The notes beneath the pieces were generated by a model. The model had not been told where the DNA came from and made no database searches. It saw only the letters and a program-made list of their open reading frames with translations. A program made the position numbers and the translations under genes. From positions 19,067 to 83,066 of the forward strand of contig JAPPMM010000065.1 in the NCBI GenBank assembly GCA_028819075.1: a stretch of 64,000 nt of DNA. Direction: 5' to 3'. Numbering within the stretch: position 1 is the stretch's first letter; every line of letters starts with the position of its first letter. Below, piece after piece: positions 55,201-63,194 of the stretch. The DNA comes from Gammaproteobacteria bacterium. Its GTDB lineage: Bacteria > Gemmatimonadota > Gemmatimonadetes > Longimicrobiales > Gaopeijiaceae.

Positions 55201-55428
55201 CAGGACACCATCCGCTGGCCCCGCCGGCTTTGGGCGAAGATCGCGAGCCTCGCGGGGTATTCGGCCGGCTCGGACGACCCGCCCACGGAGTCGATGAGCG
55301 AGGTCGGAGGGATCTACCGGCTCCAGTTGGAGGAGTATCTGAGACGCTGGGCGGAGCTGGCCGCGGACGACATCACCGACTTCAACCGCCTTCTCGCGGA
55401 GCGGGGGCTGCCGCCGATCATCTCCTAG
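52222..55428 (+). CDS. large secreted BNR/sortilin-like repeat protein
   Basis: The 1068-residue protein has a signal peptide (FARAFILSLLAAGVAARGLAAQ) and two seven-to-ten-blade propellers built on BNR/Asp-box motifs (S-x-DGG-x-TW; for example KSEDGGHTWRPV, RTTDGGENWERV, RSDDGGRSWTMV, RTTDGGHSWSVI). They cover about residues 45-760. An Ig/FlgD-like beta segment (about 800-880) and a helical C-terminal region (about 910-1068) follow. Such proteins are often labelled glycosyl hydrolases, but no catalytic residues are evident, so binding is more likely. GGAG precedes the ATG. The TAG stop shares CTAG with the convergent trpG stop. Confidence 0.88.
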   Translation: MTVRHPTRAFARAFILSLLAAGVAARGLAAQLTAPGELPDEFFADADFRHVGPVGNRVSAVVGEPGNRNVYYLGAASGGVFKSEDGGHTWRPVFDDQPAQSIGALAVAPSDANVVWAGTGESFIRSNVSIGNGVYRSTDAGRTWRHMGLDETGRIGRIVIHPDDPDMVYVAAAGHLYGPQQERGLFRTTDGGENWERVLFSGENSGAIDVVMDPTNPRILFAATWQMQIWTWGRESGGPESGLWTSRDGGDTWTRLEGAGLPRGTMGRIGLAMTAADPDRVYALIETNSNREYEELEEHEGTLWRSDDGGRSWTMVNADHALAQRPLYYSRMAVAPDDPDEVHFMSTVHTRSLDGGVSFEVISGGDNHDMWIDPRDPARMIIGNDQGVRISTNRGRNWYRPLLPIAQMYHVHTDTRVPYNLYGNRQDGPSTGGPSNTLTGGAIPVGAWRSVGGCEVGFAIPDTVTNDVVWSGCYEGILERHQLSTGITRTVSVWPDNPEGWAAADVRYRFQWTFPVHISPHDNNVVYAGSQHVHRTTDGGHSWSVISPDLTRADTTRMQKTGGLTTEDVSPTYASVLFALAESPIEAGTIWAGSNDGLVHVTRDGGESWIEVAGNISGLPEWGTVSNIEPSRYSPAAAYITVDFHQLGGTDPFVYKTEDYGASWRSLAGDIPRSVFSYAHVVREDPVRPGLLYLGTENSLYVSFDDGVTWSSLQGDLPHAPVHWLEIQPHFNDLVVGTYGRGFWILDDITPLQQLSAETVADGVHLFAPRPAYRFLPREARNAQPDDPAAGENPDYGASINFHLGEDLAGPVTIEVETMDGAPVRTLSGSFGPGMNRAMWDLRYTASATPRLRTPPLEHSHRGVGQEGWRPPPDGGPVRPLAIPGRYRVRLTAGAEERTAEFEILQDPASMASAEDMRAQLALQLELREMSDSTAELINRIEWTRRGLADLEERVRGNPLYAEIAEVGEELALALIELEMELFDLRLTGGSARQDTIRWPRRLWAKIASLAGYSAGSDDPPTESMSEVGGIYRLQLEEYLRRWAELAADDITDFNRLLAERGLPPIIS

Positions 55429-56000
55429 AGGCGCAGGAAGTTCTCCAGCAGCCGCGGGCCCGCGTCGGAGAAGTAGGACTCCGGGTGGAACTGAACCCCC
55501 CAGACGGGCATCGTCCGGTGGCGCATGGCCTGGATTTCGTCGTCCTCGCCGGGGAGATCGGTCCAGGCCACGGGTTCGAGTTCGGGGGGGAGCGCCGCGG
55601 GATCCGTGACCAGGGAGTGATAGCGGGCCACGGTCATCGGCGAGGGAAGCCCCTGGAAGACCCCGAGACCATTGTGGCGGATGGGTGCGGTCTTGCCGTG
55701 CATGACGCGCCGGGCCCGGACGGTCGCGCCCCCGAACGCCTCGCCGATGGCCTGGTGTCCCAGGCAGACCCCCAGAATCGGTGTGCTCGGACCCAGGGCC
55801 CGCACCAGCTTGGTGCTGATACCCGCTTCCCCCGGCGTGCAGGGTCCGGGAGAGATGACGACGCGTTCGGGAGCCTGCCGCTCGATCTCCTGGACGGTGC
55901 GCTCGTCGTTGCGCACGACCTCGGTTCGGGCACCCAGGGCCTCCAGCATCTGGACCAGGTTCCAGGTGAAGGAGTCGTAGTTGTCGAGAACCAGGATCAT
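55425..56000 (-). CDS. trpG/pabA: glutamine amidotransferase of anthranilate or aminodeoxychorismate synthase
   Basis: A 191-residue class I glutaminase that provides ammonia to TrpE (tryptophan) or PabB (folate). It has LVLDNYDSFTWNLVQML at the start, VISPGPCTPGEAG, the nucleophile C79 in GVCLGHQAIGEAFGG, and the His-Glu pair in VQFHPESYFS. No trpE or pabB is next to it, so one protein may serve both pathways. ATG 56000 is the natural start. It diverges from the CxxC membrane protein gene across 172 bases. Confidence 0.93.
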   Translation of the reverse strand: MILVLDNYDSFTWNLVQMLEALGARTEVVRNDERTVQEIERQAPERVVISPGPCTPGEAGISTKLVRALGPSTPILGVCLGHQAIGEAFGGATVRARRVMHGKTAPIRHNGLGVFQGLPSPMTVARYHSLVTDPAALPPELEPVAWTDLPGEDDEIQAMRHRTMPVWGVQFHPESYFSDAGPRLLENFLRL

Positions 56001-56172
56001 CGGGCGCGGAGGTTCGGTAGGATGAAGTCGGGTGGCGGGGCGCACGCCCGCGATGCACGCATTGTGCCCCGGCGGCTTCCAGGTGCCGGGAATGTGCCGC
56101 GCCGGAGGGCATTCGCCAAGCCCCGTCTTCCCGCCCCCGGATAACGTCGACTCCTGCCGGAGTGTCGCGCCG

Positions 56173-57201
56173 GTGTACACACGCTGCCTGGTCTGCCAGG
56201 CCCCCTTCCCCGAGAACGACACGCTCGAGCACCTGCCGCGCGGGCGACGCGTGGCCTTCGATGCGGAGCGAGGTCGTCTCTGGATTGTGTGCCTCCGCTG
56301 CAAACGATGGTCGCTGGTGCCGCTGATCGACCGCTGGGAGGCGCTCGAGGAGCTGGAGAAAGTTTCGGTCGACCAGGGGCGCCTGCTGTCCCGCACCGAC
56401 AACATCGCCCTCCTCGCCGCCGGTCCGCTCGAGATCGTGCGCGTCGGACGCTGCGAGCGCCGGGAGGAGGCCTGGTGGCGCTACGGGCGCGAACTACGGG
56501 CGCGCAGGAAGCGGTTCAAGCAGGTGTCGCTCGCGGGCACGGCGGTGGGAGCCGCCGCCGTCGGTGGCTGGCTGACCGGCGGCATCGGCCTGCTGGGCGC
56601 GTGGGTGCTCTGGGAGCACGCGCCGCGGTGGACGACCCGGAGCGCCCGATGGCTGCGCTTCGGCGCGGCGGCGTGGCGGGGCCGGCGCGAGTGCGGCCGC
56701 TGCGGATACGTCATGCGGGTGCTCTCCTACGACGCACGCGCGGGGCTGATGATCCGTCCCACCGAGGGCGACGCGCCTCTGGTGGTGTCGCGCGCCTGTC
56801 CGGTCTGCGGGGCTGCCCCGGATGCCGACGAGGGCCTGCGCCTGACGGGCCCGGACGCGGAGCGCACCCTGCGCAGGGTCCTCGCCTATCATCACTTCGA
56901 GGGAGCCTCCGAGAGGCGGATCGCCTCCGCAACCCGCCTGATCGAGGAGGTCGGGGGCACCGGCGGCCTCTCCCGGGTGCTCGTCAAGAAGGGCGCGCGC
57001 CTCGGGAATCTGCCGCGCACGGGCACCATCGCCCTGGAGATCGCGGCCGGCGAGGACGCCGAGCGACGGCTGCTGGAGCTCGAGCTGGCCAGCTTGGAGG
57101 CGCACTGGAAGCGGGAGGAGGAACTCGCCGCCATCATCGACGGCGAGCTGACGCCGGTGCCTCTGCTGGAGACGCTGCGCCGGAAGGTCGCCGGGCTGTG
57201 A
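56173..57201 (+). CDS. CxxC-rich membrane protein of unknown function
   Basis: A 342-residue protein with two pairs of CxxC motifs, each a probable zinc ribbon: C5/C8 with C40/C43, and C174/C177 with C209/C212. Between them is a hydrophobic region (about 118-148, with AVGAAAVGGWLTGGIGLLGAWVLW). The first ribbon encloses RGRRVAFDAERGRLWIVC, a block I associate with an uncharacterised family in Gemmatimonadota; that link is from memory. The C-terminal third is helical and charged. I chose GTG 56173, four codons before the first Cys; the frame is open to 56032 but without similarity. No function can be assigned. Confidence 0.8.
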   Translation: MYTRCLVCQAPFPENDTLEHLPRGRRVAFDAERGRLWIVCLRCKRWSLVPLIDRWEALEELEKVSVDQGRLLSRTDNIALLAAGPLEIVRVGRCERREEAWWRYGRELRARRKRFKQVSLAGTAVGAAAVGGWLTGGIGLLGAWVLWEHAPRWTTRSARWLRFGAAAWRGRRECGRCGYVMRVLSYDARAGLMIRPTEGDAPLVVSRACPVCGAAPDADEGLRLTGPDAERTLRRVLAYHHFEGASERRIASATRLIEEVGGTGGLSRVLVKKGARLGNLPRTGTIALEIAAGEDAERRLLELELASLEAHWKREEELAAIIDGELTPVPLLETLRRKVAGL

Positions 57202-57226
57202 GGGGCGCGGCCCTTGGACCTGATGC

Positions 57227-59035
57227 CTAGTAGTCCACCGGCCTCAGGTACGATTCCCCGATCGCCGTGGACGAAAGCACCGCCACCGTTGGCAGCTCAC
57301 GCTTCCAGTGGGTCGCGTTAAGGCGGCTCCAGACGATGTCAACCTGCGATTCATCGAAGCCCCGCCGCACCAGGTCGGCGGGCGAGTAGCCCCGCAGGAA
57401 CCAGTGCAGGATGGGGTCGGCGTCGTGGTAGGAGATGCCCAGCTCGTCGTGATCGTGGATGCCCTGCACCAGATCGGCGCTGGCCGGCTTCTCGACGATT
57501 TCGGAGGGAACGCCGAGATGGCGCGCGAGCGCCCACACTTGGGTCTTGAACAGGTCGCCGAGCGGGTTGACCGGGGGCGAGTCGTCGGCGTGCCAGGTGT
57601 AGTAGCCGAACAGCCGTTCGCTCTTGTTGCCGGTGCCGAGAGGGAGCGCCCTCAGCAGCGCCGACTGGTCGAAGATGGTGAGGGCGCGGAAGCGGGCGGC
57701 GAGGTTGCCGCGGCGGAGCGGGCTTATGTCCGGCTCGTGGCGCGCGATGTAGCCGTCCACCGAAGCCGTGATGTCCAGGGTGCGGCCCACGGCACCGGTC
57801 GCCTCCAGCACCATCGCCGCGTGCTCCAGGCTTTCCGGTGACGAGGTGGCGTAGGGCAGCCGCAGCCCGGTGACGTTCTCCGGACCGAGCGCACGCACGG
57901 CCAGGCAGAGCGACACGGCGGAATCGACGCCTCCCGACACGCCGATCACGACCTTCTCGAAGCCGCGCCGGCGCACGATCTCTTCGCGGATGAACTCCAC
58001 AAGGGCGCGTTCGATGAGCTCGAGGTTGAGGTCGAGCATCGAGGCGTCGCCGGGAATCGGACCGTGGGTCGCGGCGGCTCGGTGGCTCCGTACCCCAACT
58101 GCGCCGCCTCCTGTCCCGGAATCCTCCTCTTCTGGCGCCGCGGCCGCTGCTTCCCTGCCCCGCCCGCGGCCGGCGCGCGCCAGTGCGTGGCGCAGGTTCG
58201 GCAACTGCTGTTCGAGATCGGAGAGCAGCGGCGACTCGAAGCGGTGCCGGTCGATCGCCGTGCGGTCGAGGACGGCGGTCACCACGCCCTCCTCGAACAG
58301 CGGAGCGCGTGCCAGAGTGGTGCCGTCGGGCGCGATCGCCACCGAGCCGCCCGCGAACAGCTTGCCGCCCTCCGAGCCCACCAGCTGGCTGACCAGGACG
58401 AAGACGCCGTGTTCCATCGCCGGTCCCTCGAGGATCGGGTCCCAGCGCCGGATGCTGGCGGGACGGTCGCTTCCGGCGACGAATCCACGCGCCGGCGAGG
58501 CGCCGGGCACCAGGATGACCTCCGCGTCGTCGAGGGCCAGCACGGCCGGGGCCAGCGAGTGCCAGATGTCTTCGCAGATCAACATCCCCATTCGGCCCAG
58601 GGGCGTGTCGAAGGCGCGCAGTTCGCGCCCCGGCTTCACGAAACGGGCCTCGTCGAAGAGCCCGTAGGTCGGCAGGAACATCTTGCGGTGGACGTGCAGC
58701 GGCAGGTAGCGGCCACCGCTCGCGGAAAAATAGACGACGCTGTTGTAGATCCGGCGGCGGTGCCGCTCGTAGAAGCCGACGACCAGGTCCGGCGCCCCAT
58801 CCGGCGCCCGGCCCAGCATGTCCGCCACCTCGTCCGCGCCGAAGGCGAGTTCCGCGACCGCCCCCTGCAGGAAGTACCCGGTCAGGCAGGTCTCCGGAAA
58901 GACGAGGAGGTCGTGGTCGCTCGCCGCTTCGGCCACCAGCGAGCCGATCCTGTCGAGATTCGCGCGCACGTCTCCCTTGCGCGGCTTCATCTGGACCAGT
59001 CCCGCAACGAGCGGGGACGAATGTCTCGGGCTCAT
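57227..59035 (-). CDS. nadE: NAD(+) synthetase fused to an N-terminal nitrilase (glutaminase) domain
   Basis: The enzyme amidates nicotinic acid adenine dinucleotide to NAD, taking ammonia from glutamine. Residues 1 to about 285 are a carbon-nitrogen hydrolase with the Glu-Lys-Cys triad E48 (FPETCLTGY), K118 (HRKMFLP) and C154 (MLICEDIWHS). A low-complexity linker (about 288-330, GRGRGREAAAAAPEEEDSG) leads to the synthetase, with the pyrophosphate loop GVSGGVDSAVSL at 365-376 and the LGTGNKSERLFGYYT and GDLFKTQVW segments. ATG 59035 starts five residues before the conserved core. It converges with the CxxC membrane protein, 25 bases apart. Confidence 0.94.
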   Translation of the reverse strand: MSPRHSSPLVAGLVQMKPRKGDVRANLDRIGSLVAEAASDHDLLVFPETCLTGYFLQGAVAELAFGADEVADMLGRAPDGAPDLVVGFYERHRRRIYNSVVYFSASGGRYLPLHVHRKMFLPTYGLFDEARFVKPGRELRAFDTPLGRMGMLICEDIWHSLAPAVLALDDAEVILVPGASPARGFVAGSDRPASIRRWDPILEGPAMEHGVFVLVSQLVGSEGGKLFAGGSVAIAPDGTTLARAPLFEEGVVTAVLDRTAIDRHRFESPLLSDLEQQLPNLRHALARAGRGRGREAAAAAPEEEDSGTGGGAVGVRSHRAAATHGPIPGDASMLDLNLELIERALVEFIREEIVRRRGFEKVVIGVSGGVDSAVSLCLAVRALGPENVTGLRLPYATSSPESLEHAAMVLEATGAVGRTLDITASVDGYIARHEPDISPLRRGNLAARFRALTIFDQSALLRALPLGTGNKSERLFGYYTWHADDSPPVNPLGDLFKTQVWALARHLGVPSEIVEKPASADLVQGIHDHDELGISYHDADPILHWFLRGYSPADLVRRGFDESQVDIVWSRLNATHWKRELPTVAVLSSTAIGESYLRPVDY

Positions 59036-59271
59036 GAGCGGCACGTCGTCAGGGCGATGGGTTCCGTTCGCGGTGCGGCAAGCGGGATGCCTCCCGACAA
59101 GGTATGATATCCGTGCCGTCCGCCAAACGCCGCAACGGTTGCCGGGTGGTCCATCCGGGTGCACGATAACTGGTCGCGTGACGCCAATGGGGTTTGAACC
59201 GGCTCCGGGAACGAGTCCGTGACCTCCGGGGTCTACCCTGCAGCCATCGACATCTCCTCCGACGAGTCGCC

Positions 59272-61068
59272 ATGAGCCGCACGAGATTCATCCTTGCAGC
59301 GTTCCTGCTCTTTCTGCCGGTCCGGGCCTCGGACCTCGCGGGTCAGGATACGGGATCGACCGGCCAGCCCGATGCGGAAGCGTCGGCAACGCTGGACGGC
59401 CAGCACTTCCTGCGCGCCTTCGAGGTCATCAAGCGCTACAGCTGGAGCACTCCCTCGGACTCGACGCTCTGGAGGGGAGCTCTCGACGGGTTGCTGGGGG
59501 CGGCGGCCCTGCTGGAGCGGCGCGCCGACGCGGCCGACTCGATCGCGGATTCGGATCCGATCCCTCCGGAGACGGAAGTCCCGTCGAGCCAGGGCACGGT
59601 GGACGACCAGCGGTTCCTCAGCAACTTCGACAGCATCCGCCGGTCCGGTCTGGACGAACCCGACGATCCGATGTTGTGGAGCGGCGCGGTCGGGGGGCTG
59701 ATCACGGCTTTGAACGACCCCTATGGCCAGGTGCTCAGCCCGCGCCGGGTGGACGCATTTCAGGAAGCCACCACCGGCAACTACGCGGGCATCGGGGTAG
59801 CGATCCAGTTGCTGAACGACCAGATCACGGTCACCGCGGTCTTCCGCGGGTTTCCGGCGGAGCGGGTGGGAATCCAGGTGGGCGACGTGATCGTGGGCGT
59901 GGACGGCGAGAGCGCCGCAGAGTGGACTACCGGCGAAGCCTCGCAGCGCATTCGCGGCACCCCCGGCACCAGGGTCACCGTGTCGGTTGAGCGCGACGGG
60001 TTTTCCGCTCCCATTCCCCACGAGATCGAACGCGACAACATTCACGTCTCGTCGGTCCATGCCGGATACGTGGAAGAGGGCATAGGCTACATCGAGCTGG
60101 ACCGGGTGGCTCGCGGTTCCACCGCGGAGATGGACTCCGCCTTCGCTCTGCTCGCGGACGCCAGCGGGATCATACTGGATCTGCGCCGCAATCCGGGGGG
60201 CTACCTGGACGAATCCCTCACCCTGACCGACCTCTTCCTCGACCGCGGCAAGCGCGTGGTCAGCACCCGCGGCCGCAACCCGCGCCGCGGGCCCGGCGAG
60301 CACGAGGATGCGGCGTACACCCGGGACGGGGCGAGCCTCGGAGACAAGCCGCTGGTGGTGCTGGTCGACGGCTTTACCGCCTCGGCCGGGGAGATCCTTT
60401 CCGGAGCCCTGCAGGACCACGACCGCGCGCTGGTGTTGGGCGAGCGCACCTTCGGAAAGGGGGTGGTGCAGTCCGTCGTACCGCTCCCGGAGGGCTGGCA
60501 GCTGCAGCTGACCACCGGGGAGTGGTACACTCCGCTGGGCCGGTCGCTGCACCGTCAGCGGGACGCACACGGGACGCCGCTGCCCGAGGACTCCACCGCC
60601 TTTCCGGTCTTCACCACCGAAGGGGGGCGCGAACTGAGGGGCGGCGGCGGGGTCTTTCCGGATCTGGAGATCGACGGCGACACGCTGCTGGCCGTCGAGC
60701 GCCAGCTTCTGGAGGAAGCAGCGGCTGCCGAATTCCCCCTTGGGCTCAGACTGGCCGAGATCGGGTTCGATCGCGCGCAGGCCGTCGGCAATGACGGCGC
60801 CGAGGCGACGATCACCGAGGAGAGGCTTGAGGCGTTCATCGCCGAACTGCGCGAGGCGGGTGTCCCCGACGCCACCCTCGACGATCCGGCGGCCCGGCGC
60901 TACCTGCTCTGGCGGCTCGAGATCAACCTGTCTCAACGCATGGCAGACGACGGGCGCCTGTTGCGGTTCCGCATCCAGCGCGATCCTGTCCTGGCGGAAG
61001 CCGCCCGGCTCCTGCGCGAGGCCGACGACCAGGCGGAACTTTTCAGGCTCACGGGCAGCGGAAGCTAG
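59272..61068 (+). CDS. S41-family C-terminal processing-like protease with PDZ domain
   Basis: A 598-residue exported serine protease. It has a signal peptide (FILAAFLLFLPVRASDLAGQ), two copies of a helical N-terminal unit (about 41-79 and 110-150), a PDZ domain (about 168-258) and the S41 catalytic domain. The nucleophile S371 is in GFTASAGEIL and the general base K396 in GKGVVQSVVPL. The C-terminal 130 residues are an extra helical domain. CtpA-type proteases trim or degrade envelope proteins. The second N-terminal copy ends with the usual LNDPYGQVLSP; the first does not. Confidence 0.91.
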   Translation: MSRTRFILAAFLLFLPVRASDLAGQDTGSTGQPDAEASATLDGQHFLRAFEVIKRYSWSTPSDSTLWRGALDGLLGAAALLERRADAADSIADSDPIPPETEVPSSQGTVDDQRFLSNFDSIRRSGLDEPDDPMLWSGAVGGLITALNDPYGQVLSPRRVDAFQEATTGNYAGIGVAIQLLNDQITVTAVFRGFPAERVGIQVGDVIVGVDGESAAEWTTGEASQRIRGTPGTRVTVSVERDGFSAPIPHEIERDNIHVSSVHAGYVEEGIGYIELDRVARGSTAEMDSAFALLADASGIILDLRRNPGGYLDESLTLTDLFLDRGKRVVSTRGRNPRRGPGEHEDAAYTRDGASLGDKPLVVLVDGFTASAGEILSGALQDHDRALVLGERTFGKGVVQSVVPLPEGWQLQLTTGEWYTPLGRSLHRQRDAHGTPLPEDSTAFPVFTTEGGRELRGGGGVFPDLEIDGDTLLAVERQLLEEAAAAEFPLGLRLAEIGFDRAQAVGNDGAEATITEERLEAFIAELREAGVPDATLDDPAARRYLLWRLEINLSQRMADDGRLLRFRIQRDPVLAEAARLLREADDQAELFRLTGSGS

Positions 61069-61128
61069 CGGGCTTCGCCTCCGCTCGGCATCTCCGCCGG
61101 GGCCCTCCGCCGGGCTCGCTCTGATGAG

Positions 61129-62046
61129 TCATCCCCTGGGGTGGTGGGTCCGGTGCATCTCGTGCACGTATTCCCGGTCCACGTGCGTGTAGATCTCGGT
61201 GGTGGCGATGTCGACGTGGCCGAGCAGTTCCTGTACCGCGGCCAGGTCCGCGCCTCCCTCCAGCAGATGGGTCGCGCAGCTGTGTCGGAGCGTGTGCGGG
61301 GACACGGGTCTTTCGATCCCCGCACGGTCGCGCGCCTTGCGCACGACGGTCCACACCGCCATGCGGGTGAGCGGGCGGCCTCTGGCGCTGAGGAAGAACA
61401 TCCCTTCGCCCCTGCCCCGCTCCAGCTCCGGCCGCACATCCCGCAGATAGCGCATCAGCGCGCGCCGGGCGGCGCGGCCGAAGGGCACCATGCGCTCCTT
61501 CGCGCCCTTCCCGTACACCAGGCAGGTGCGATCCTCGAGGTCGACGCCCTGCAGGGGAAGCCCCGTCAGCTCGGAGACGCGCATGCCGGTCGCGTACAGC
61601 AGCTCCAGGACGGCCCGGTTGCGCCAGCACAGCGGATCGGATAGATCCGGCGCCTCCAGCAGGCGTTCGGCCTCCCGCATGCTCAGCACTCCGGGGAGAG
61701 TTCTCCAGACGCGCGGTGACTCGATCTGCTCGGTAGGATCCGTCTCTATGACCTCTTCTTCCAGAAGGAAGGCGAAGTACGCCCGCATCGACGACAGGGC
61801 GCGCCGGATGGAGGTCGGCGCCAGTCCCCTGTCCTTGAGCGAGTACACATAGTCCCGGAGTTCGACGCGGGTGACGTCATCCGGGCGCACGATGCCCCGA
61901 TCCGACAGGTACCCGATAAGCCGCGCGACATCGCGCCCGTAGGCTTCCATGGTCCTCGCCGAGAGCCCCCGCTCGAAGGCCAGGTAGTCCGCGAAGAGCT
62001 CCTCCCTGAAGGTCCTCGCGACCGAATCGTCCCGTTCCCCGGTCAT
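61129..62046 (-). CDS. xerD: tyrosine recombinase XerD-like
   Basis: A 305-residue site-specific recombinase of the XerC/D type used to resolve chromosome dimers. The N-terminal core-binding domain has YLAFERGLSARTMEAYGRD. The catalytic domain has R in TGMRVSEL, K in GKGAKERMVPF, HxxR in SPHTLRHSCATHLL, H in LGHVDIATTE and the nucleophile Tyr in IYTHV. No phage or integron genes are nearby, so a housekeeping role is likely. ATG 62046 overlaps the upstream stop (ATGA). Confidence 0.92.
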   Translation of the reverse strand: MTGERDDSVARTFREELFADYLAFERGLSARTMEAYGRDVARLIGYLSDRGIVRPDDVTRVELRDYVYSLKDRGLAPTSIRRALSSMRAYFAFLLEEEVIETDPTEQIESPRVWRTLPGVLSMREAERLLEAPDLSDPLCWRNRAVLELLYATGMRVSELTGLPLQGVDLEDRTCLVYGKGAKERMVPFGRAARRALMRYLRDVRPELERGRGEGMFFLSARGRPLTRMAVWTVVRKARDRAGIERPVSPHTLRHSCATHLLEGGADLAAVQELLGHVDIATTEIYTHVDREYVHEMHRTHHPRG

Positions 62047-62663
62047 TCCCCGGAACCGGATGCCTGCCTGCGGGTGCGCAGCCACGCCAGCAGAATCACC
62101 ACGACGATCGCGGCCGCGATGGCCAGCAGGAGGCGGTTGGCGGTCGCGTACCAGTCGAGCATGGTGTCGACGTTCTCTCCGGCAATCGACCCCAGCCAGA
62201 CCAGCCCGCCGTACCAGATGGCGGAGGCCACGGCTACCGGCACGGCGACGGAGGCAAACGACAGCCGGGCGACCCCCGCGAAGGCGGGCACCACCGCGCG
62301 CAGCCCGGGGAGAAAGCGGGCGAAGAAGATGGCGGGCGTTCCCCGTCGCCGATAGAAGCGCCGCAGGCGCGAAAGCTGCTCCGGCTGAAGCAGCAGTCGG
62401 CCGAACCGGGTGTCGAAGAAGGGCGGACCGAAGCGGCGCCCTGCTCCGTAGACCAGCAGGGCCCCCGAGGTGTTGGCCAGCCAGGTCACCAGGAAGACCA
62501 CCGCCACATCCGCCGGGCCGCGCACGGCCAGGAAGCCTCCCAGCAGGATGAACGTGTCGGCGGGAACCGGGGGCACGATGTTCTCGAGGGCCGCCCCCGC
62601 CCCCAGCACCAGGTAGGTCAGCCCGGCGGGGAGCGATGCGAGGAAGTCGAGCGCCGCGTCCAT
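62043..62663 (-). CDS. DedA-family membrane protein
   Basis: A 206-residue inner-membrane protein with the DedA/VTT signature. It has the ENIVPPVPADTFILLGGFLA segment with acidic residue and Pro pair, FFARFLPGLRAVVPAFAG with the conserved Arg residues, and further hydrophobic helices to the end. DedA proteins help recycle polyprenyl phosphate or lipids across the membrane. GGGAGGAG precedes the ATG at 62663. It overlaps the ispF 3' end by 46 bases. Confidence 0.9.
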   Translation of the reverse strand: MDAALDFLASLPAGLTYLVLGAGAALENIVPPVPADTFILLGGFLAVRGPADVAVVFLVTWLANTSGALLVYGAGRRFGPPFFDTRFGRLLLQPEQLSRLRRFYRRRGTPAIFFARFLPGLRAVVPAFAGVARLSFASVAVPVAVASAIWYGGLVWLGSIAGENVDTMLDWYATANRLLLAIAAAIVVVILLAWLRTRRQASGSGE

Positions 62664-63139
62664 GGTTTCTCCTCCCCGATGAGCGCCACGGCGTGCACGG
62701 CGATCCCTTCGCCGGCCCCGATCCAGCCCATTCCCTCGTTCGTCTTCCCCTTGATCGATACCGCGTCGGAGCCGATCCCGAGCACATCGGCGATGCGCGC
62801 GCGCATTCCTGCCGCGTGCGGTCCGATGCGGGGTGCTTCGCAGATCACGGTCACGTCCACGTTGATCGTCCGCAGCCCGCGCTCCCGGAGGAGAGCGACC
62901 ACCCCTCCGAGCAGATCCATGGAGTCGGCGTCGCGCCAGCGCGGATCGCCCGGGGGAAAGTGGCTTCCGATGTCGCCTTCGGCCGCGGCTCCGAGCAGGG
63001 CGTCGGTGACGGCGTGGGCCACCGCATCGCCATCGGAATGGCCGGTCAGGCCCGGAACCCCGGGGATCTCGACGCCCCCCAGCATCAGTTTCCGCTCCGG
63101 GTCGAAGCGGTGCGAGTCGTATCCGGTGCCCACCCTCAT
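62618..63139 (-). CDS. ispF: 2-C-methyl-D-erythritol 2,4-cyclodiphosphate synthase
   Basis: IspF closes the cyclodiphosphate ring in the MEP route to isoprenoids. The 173-residue protein has the metal-binding GYDSHRF (D8, H10) and LTGHSDGDAVAHA, FPPGDPRW and KGKTNEGMGWIGAGEGIAVHA, all conserved. The usual length is about 160, and the extra C-terminal residues (from about 158) overlap the start of the DedA gene. No ispD is next to it. Confidence 0.95.
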   Translation of the reverse strand: MRVGTGYDSHRFDPERKLMLGGVEIPGVPGLTGHSDGDAVAHAVTDALLGAAAEGDIGSHFPPGDPRWRDADSMDLLGGVVALLRERGLRTINVDVTVICEAPRIGPHAAGMRARIADVLGIGSDAVSIKGKTNEGMGWIGAGEGIAVHAVALIGEEKPWTRRSTSSHRSPPG

Positions 63140-63194
63140 GGCGGGGGGAGTTCATTCACGGACTGCTACCCCCGGGAGGCGCGAAAGGGCTCGC

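Noticed and set aside
52096-56232. A 1378-codon open frame on the minus strand across the BNR-repeat gene
   Set aside because: It is antisense to a gene with strong domain content, has low-complexity Arg/Gly/Pro/His-rich translation, and exists because GC-rich third codon positions remove stops in the opposite frame. Its last part merely runs into the frame of trpG's surroundings.
59161-59270. tRNA-like signature on the minus strand (GGTTCAAACC followed later by CGCGACCA)
   Set aside because: The T-stem does not pair beyond two bases, and no matching 5' acceptor, D-arm or anticodon arm can be found.
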